Below the pieces are notes generated by a model. The model searched no databases and was not told the DNA's origin. It worked only from the letters and a program-made list of their open reading frames with translations. From contig CAITSZ010000011.1 of the NCBI GenBank assembly GCA_903895195.1, positions 62,001 to 126,000 on the forward strand: a stretch of 64,000 bases of DNA, written 5' to 3'. Shown here piece after piece: positions 59,824 to 64,000 of the stretch. The position numbers were made by a program, and so were the translations under genes. Within the stretch, counting starts at the first letter, position 1. Every line of letters begins with the position of its first letter. This stretch comes from an uncultured Chlorobiaceae bacterium (GTDB lineage Bacteria > Bacteroidota > Chlorobiia > Chlorobiales > Chlorobiaceae).

Positions 59824-59831
59824 CTGCTTTT

Positions 59832-60908
59832 TTAATCTATTGCGGTTTTATAGATTATATACCCGATACCGAGAAAGAGAATATTCGGCATCCATGCAGC
59901 CAGCATCGGGTTTAAAATTCCCTGATATCCTGCAATCGCAATTGTTTTCTGCAGTCCGAGAAAGAGAAACCCTATGAACAGTGTGACGCTGATTTCAGAC
60001 GCAAGCCCACCGCGCTTCTTTTTTGCCGACAAGGGCACACCAATCAGGATGATAATGATAGAGGCAAATGGCAGGGCGATCTTTGAATGCAGCTTGACCA
60101 TGGATCGTTCAAGCCCTGAAAATCCTGCTTTTTCTTTCTCTGCAAGATAGAGGTAATGCCGGACGATGTTCATTTCATCCGGTTCCAGATTAAGTTCTTC
60201 AAGTGAGTGCGGTGTCATGCTGAGCTTTATTCGCTGCTGGGGCAGTGTTTTCAGCTGGTCGTTATTTCCGGTAAACAGGCGGGTTGAAGCATTCCGCATG
60301 ATCCACTCTCCGATTCTGGAGTCATAGCGCATGGAATCAGCATCTGTGCGCATTCTGAGTTGAGAGCCGTTGAATTCCTCTACGGAAACTTCACTTGCGT
60401 TTGAGCTCGCAACATCAAAGTCTTTTATCGACACAATACGGTTGCCCGATTCAAGAATATGCAGATTCTCTCTTTTCTGAGGGTGCTCTGAATTATTCTG
60501 TAAATGCTGCTCAATGATAGAGATTCCTTTAAATGTTTCAGGCGCCAACCAGCAGGCATTGATAAGATTTATGCAGCAGATAATAACCCCGCCCGCCAGA
60601 AAAGGCATCAGCAACTGGCGCATACTGACCCCTGCAGATCGAATGGCAGGAAGTTCGCTTGAAGCTGAGAGTTTTCCTGCCACAAGTATGGACGAGAGCA
60701 GTACACCAACGGGAGATGTTATCAGCAGGGTAGAAGGTACCGAAAGAAGGTAATATCGGGCAATCTCCAGAAAGCTGAGGTGCCTGTCCATGAAATCATC
60801 AAGTTTCTCGACCATATTGATCAGAACGAACAGGAACACAAAAGCTACGCATGTAAAGAGAAATGTCTTTGCAAACTGCCTGAATATGTAACGATTGAGA
60901 ATCTTCAT
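59832..60908 (-). CDS. LptF/LptG-family lipopolysaccharide export permease
   Basis: A 358-residue YjgP/YjgQ-type permease. About six membrane segments: three near the N-terminus (residues 10-35, 50-75, 95-120) and three at the C-terminus (270-350), with a large periplasmic domain between. The start MKILNRYIFRQFAKTF is typical. It moves lipopolysaccharide from the inner membrane with LptBC. F and G cannot be distinguished. Confidence 0.9.
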   Translation of the reverse strand: MKILNRYIFRQFAKTFLFTCVAFVFLFVLINMVEKLDDFMDRHLSFLEIARYYLLSVPSTLLITSPVGVLLSSILVAGKLSASSELPAIRSAGVSMRQLLMPFLAGGVIICCINLINACWLAPETFKGISIIEQHLQNNSEHPQKRENLHILESGNRIVSIKDFDVASSNASEVSVEEFNGSQLRMRTDADSMRYDSRIGEWIMRNASTRLFTGNNDQLKTLPQQRIKLSMTPHSLEELNLEPDEMNIVRHYLYLAEKEKAGFSGLERSMVKLHSKIALPFASIIIILIGVPLSAKKKRGGLASEISVTLFIGFLFLGLQKTIAIAGYQGILNPMLAAWMPNILFLGIGYIIYKTAID

Positions 60909-60971
60909 TCCATTCTATCAATAATACCCCTCATTCATGCAAACCTCAGGCAGTTTTCGAGCCGGCCGTTT

Positions 60972-63827
60972 TTAATAACCGAAAATTTCGTTCAGCGACA
61001 GCTCTTTTATTGTTCCGTATTTTCGCAGCGTCTCCATGTCAAGATTTTCTCTTTTCCCAAGCACCAGCATGACATGCTTTTTGTTCTTGAAATGCGCCTT
61101 GTGGAATTTTTCAATATCCTCGAGACTCATGGTTGCAACATCACGATAAATATCTTTTCTGATATCATAGTCATGTCCCAGCCTTACAGCCTCTTCATAA
61201 TTGAACAGAACCTCGGTTCTGGTCAGTCGTTCCGTGGATATCTTCTGCAGAATACCGGTTTGTGCCGAATCGAACAATTCAGGCGATTTCGGCAGTTCAT
61301 TCATCAGTGTGTTGATGCCATCGAGCGCTTCGGGCAGCTTGTCTGCCTGGGTGCCGATATAACTGACAATATAGTTGTGCTCTTTCTGCTGTTTTGGCGA
61401 TTTAAAGACTGAAAATACAGAATAAGCCAGAGCTTTTGCTTCGCGGAGTTCCTGAAAAACGACTGACGACATTCCACCGCCGTAATACTCGTTGAAGAGG
61501 GTTACCAGAGGCACCATTGCAGGATCGTATCGTTCATCCTTTGTCAACAGCATAACTTCAGCCTGGGTCATGTCGTAATCAGCCACATAGACAAGATTAT
61601 CGAGCTGCTCAAGATCCTTGTAAGGGTCGGATGTGGGAACGCTCTTGAATGATTCAGGGTAGTGCCTGACCGAGCGCAGTTCAGTCAATACTGTACTGGA
61701 GGCGTCCGGCCCGTAGTAGAGTACACGGTGGCGGTAGTGCAGCAGATTTTGAATCTCTTCCAGCAGCTCCCCGGAGCTTATTTTTTCGAGCTCCTCATTG
61801 CTCAGGACGTTGGTGAAGGGGGAGACGGGGCCATACTTCGCGTAATTGGCCATCGCTTCAAAGAGTATCTTCTTTTTCGAAAGTTTGTCATCCTCCCGCT
61901 CTTTCACTATTCCCGCTTTCAGCTTTTCAAGCGTCGTCTCATCAGGCTCGGTGTCAACAAGAAGATTTTCAAGCAGTCGAATTGCGGCTGAAGAGTTTTT
62001 CTGAAGTCCTGAGAGCTTGAGGTAGACGTAATTATCGGAGGTAAAAGCCGAAAAGCTTGCTCCGATTTTATAAAGTTCTCCGTTGAACTCTGCCGGTTTG
62101 AGGGCTGAGGTGCCGAGATAGGAGAGATAGTCAAGTGCAAGCTCAATGTTTTTGCTGTTATTTTTCCCGATATCAAACACATAGTAAAGAGAGAAAAGCT
62201 CGTTTTCCCGGTTTTGCAGGTAATGCAGTTTGATGCTCGAATTGACATCAAAAAACTCGATATCTTTTGTATAGTCAAGAAAGCATGGCTCGGTTTTTTC
62301 TGATTTCTGAGCCAGAAGTTTTTCCGCAAATGGTGATGCGGTATTGCGGTTCACCGTGAGAGGAGTGATCAGTGGTTTCTGAATCTTGGCTTCACTCTCC
62401 GTTACGCCGTGCGCTTTATAAACGCTGACATAATTTGAGCCGTAGTGCTTCCGGCCAAACGCTACCAGCCCCTCTTTTGTGATATTCTGCAGACGTTCAA
62501 ACTGACTGACATGTTCCTGCCAGGCCATACCCCATATAAATGAATCAACATAGGCTTCTACACGCCCCTTGTTGTTTTCATAGAGTTTAAGCTGCTCAAT
62601 TTTCAGATCATTGATTGCCGCTTCGAGCAGCCAGTCATGAAATTTACCCTCTTTGAGAAGCTCAAGCTGGTTGAGCAGCAGCTCTTTCACCTCTTCAAGA
62701 GTTTGTCCCTCTCTTGGCTTTCCGCTCAGCATATGCGCGGAGTAATCTTTCATCATCACCAGCATCGAGCCGCCATCAAGGACTTTCTGCTGCTGGTTGA
62801 GGTTAAGATCAATAAGTCCGGCTGTCTGGTTATATAAAATTTTGTCAACAAGGGTAAGGTAATCAGCATCCGGGCTGTTGATTCCATTGAACCGGAACCC
62901 TATAACAACCTCTTCTGATTCCGGGCCTGTAACCGTGATGATGGATGGCTCCGTTATTTCCTCCTCCACAGCAGGCGTATAGAGAGGAATCTCCTTTGGC
63001 CGCAGTACCGAAAACTTCTCGTCGATAAGTTTTATCGTTGCATCAGGATCGAAATCTCCTGCAATGCAGAGCGCCATGTTGTTCGGCACATAGTAGGTGT
63101 GGTAGTAGTTTAGAACATTTTTGATTGAAGGATTTTTCAAATGTTCTGCTTTGCCTATCGTGGTCTGGGTGCCGTAGGTGTTTTTTTTAAAAAGGTCAGC
63201 AAACATACTCTCCCATATTTTCCTGCCGTCACTGTCCATAGTCATGTTTTTCTCTTCATACACGGTCTCAAGTTCGGTATGAAAAAGTCTCATGACCGGA
63301 TTACGGAACCGCTCCGCTTCAATGGTAAGCCACTGGCCCAGTTTGTTCGACGGAATATCGTTGAGATAGACGGTCTGTTCAACCCAGGTGTAGGCATTGG
63401 TGCCATGAGCCCCGATGGAGTTCAGAAGTTTGTCATACTCGTTTGGTACGGTATAGCTGGCGGCAATATTTGAAATGCTGTCAATATCCTTGTATATCGC
63501 AGCTCTTTTATCCGCGTCAGCGGTTGAACGGTATTGTTCATAGAGTTCCGAAATCTTTTCAAGCTCGGTATGCTCTTTTGCATAGTCAAGAGCACCGATT
63601 GAATCCGTTCCTTTGAAGAGCATATGCTCAAGGTAATGAGCAAGGCCCGTTGTCTCTGCCGGATCATTTTTACTGCCTGCCCTTACGGCGATTGATGTAT
63701 ATATTCTTGGCTCATCGCGGAGTGTACTCATGAAAACGGTCAGCCCGTTATCGAGTGTATAGATTCTTGTATTGAGAGGATCTCCCGAAACCGTCTTGTA
63801 TGGATAGTTCTTAACGTCGTTGAACAT
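60972..63827 (-). CDS. M16-family zinc metallopeptidase
   Basis: A 951-residue two-domain peptidase of the pitrilysin/insulinase family. The zinc motif is inverted, HYLEH in [15 protein letters not shown] (about residue 68), with the second-shell Glu in ETVYEEKNM. The C-terminal half is the second, non-catalytic M16 repeat. The ATG at 63827 has only a weak ribosome-binding site. The open frame upstream holds a lipobox-like LISC, so a lipoprotein form is possible. Sixty-three bases before the LptF/G gene. Confidence 0.88.
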   Translation of the reverse strand: MFNDVKNYPYKTVSGDPLNTRIYTLDNGLTVFMSTLRDEPRIYTSIAVRAGSKNDPAETTGLAHYLEHMLFKGTDSIGALDYAKEHTELEKISELYEQYRSTADADKRAAIYKDIDSISNIAASYTVPNEYDKLLNSIGAHGTNAYTWVEQTVYLNDIPSNKLGQWLTIEAERFRNPVMRLFHTELETVYEEKNMTMDSDGRKIWESMFADLFKKNTYGTQTTIGKAEHLKNPSIKNVLNYYHTYYVPNNMALCIAGDFDPDATIKLIDEKFSVLRPKEIPLYTPAVEEEITEPSIITVTGPESEEVVIGFRFNGINSPDADYLTLVDKILYNQTAGLIDLNLNQQQKVLDGGSMLVMMKDYSAHMLSGKPREGQTLEEVKELLLNQLELLKEGKFHDWLLEAAINDLKIEQLKLYENNKGRVEAYVDSFIWGMAWQEHVSQFERLQNITKEGLVAFGRKHYGSNYVSVYKAHGVTESEAKIQKPLITPLTVNRNTASPFAEKLLAQKSEKTEPCFLDYTKDIEFFDVNSSIKLHYLQNRENELFSLYYVFDIGKNNSKNIELALDYLSYLGTSALKPAEFNGELYKIGASFSAFTSDNYVYLKLSGLQKNSSAAIRLLENLLVDTEPDETTLEKLKAGIVKEREDDKLSKKKILFEAMANYAKYGPVSPFTNVLSNEELEKISSGELLEEIQNLLHYRHRVLYYGPDASSTVLTELRSVRHYPESFKSVPTSDPYKDLEQLDNLVYVADYDMTQAEVMLLTKDERYDPAMVPLVTLFNEYYGGGMSSVVFQELREAKALAYSVFSVFKSPKQQKEHNYIVSYIGTQADKLPEALDGINTLMNELPKSPELFDSAQTGILQKISTERLTRTEVLFNYEEAVRLGHDYDIRKDIYRDVATMSLEDIEKFHKAHFKNKKHVMLVLGKRENLDMETLRKYGTIKELSLNEIFGY

Positions 63828-64000
63828 GGGCCTGCATGATATTAAATGTAAAAAGGGTATCCCGATCGAAAACAAAGGGATACGGTGGTTTCTGAACCTC
63901 TGAAATTGCCCCGTTGTAAAAAAAAATATAATAATCGGATATAAAGCGCATAATTGCAACCTTCATCACTGACCTTTTTGCATTAATATACAGTCTGGAA
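63828..64000. other. Region upstream of the M16 gene
   Basis: This end segment carries the promoter side of the M16 gene. The M16 reading frame stays open to a TTG at 63959 and could encode a longer N-terminus. Nothing else is supported. Confidence 0.4.

Noticed and set aside
1-64000. Mobile elements, CRISPR array or prophage
   Set aside because: No transposase, integrase, phage gene, regular repeat-spacer pattern or composition jump was found.

Overview
This window looks like a piece of a green sulfur bacterium chromosome (Chlorobiaceae, phylum Chlorobi); the genus cannot be fixed from the sequence alone. The strongest marker is bchY, a subunit of chlorophyllide a reductase, which makes an obligate step to bacteriochlorophyll a. 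It is supported by a complete menaquinone block (menF-D-H-B-C), a short group-1 sigma factor, a bacillithiol gene (bshC), a DUF4199 protein and an HU/SPOR fusion of the kind seen in Bacteroidetes/Chlorobi. Base composition is moderate and even. There is no insertion sequence, integrase, prophage or CRISPR array, so this is ordinary core chromosome with a few lineage-specific islands.

Layout. 1-5.7 kb (+): a membrane protein, a hairpin-rich gap, two translationally coupled L,D-transpeptidases, a SRPBCC protein, a flavodoxin-like reductase, a tiny pentad-repeat protein and an HD hydrolase. 5.7-12.9 kb (-): ETF-quinone oxidoreductase, mnmA, an esterase and metH in one run. 13.2-16.2 kb (+): parA, parB, dapB, DUF4199. 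16.3-22.2 kb (-): the men operon, genes overlapping or nearly so. 22.3-24.3 kb: a TPR lipoprotein, a copper-chaperone-like protein, a NYN nuclease and tRNA-Asp, with a palindromic terminator shared by the last two. 24.6-29.1 kb: gltA, gatC, DUF167, dtd, kdsB, and convergent xseA. 29.3-37.1 kb: the HU-SPOR protein overlapping bchY, frr and rpmE on the minus strand, then recG, rsgA and an aldehyde dehydrogenase. 37.2-41.1 kb (-): a signalling island of a soluble hybrid histidine kinase, a FIST-domain sensor and a coiled-coil/LuxR-type HTH protein, with two strong hairpins between the last two. 41.5-47.3 kb (+): LMW phosphatase, lipid kinase, a beta-barrel protein, a GlmU-like nucleotidyltransferase, a glutamine amidotransferase, a LOG-family protein, a c-heme protein (-) and a divergent regulator. 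47.3-52.6 kb (-): bshC, surE and a patatin/POTRA/beta-barrel protein. 52.7-58.9 kb: accD, thyX (-), clpP, valS and the primary sigma factor. 59-63.8 kb (-): an SAM hydrolase-type protein, an LptF/G permease and an M16 peptidase.

The most unusual observations are: (1) the patatin/BamA-like protein appears to start at an ATT codon, because only that start has a well-spaced AGGAG and gives a signal peptide; (2) the kinase-FIST-HTH island, in which the kinase has no sensory domain of its own; (3) two near-perfect hairpins upstream of the FIST gene; (4) an HU-HU-TM-SPOR protein whose end overlaps bchY; (5) a 370-base gap packed with small hairpins. No wholly new defence or biosynthetic system is evident. 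The signalling island is the best candidate for something undescribed.
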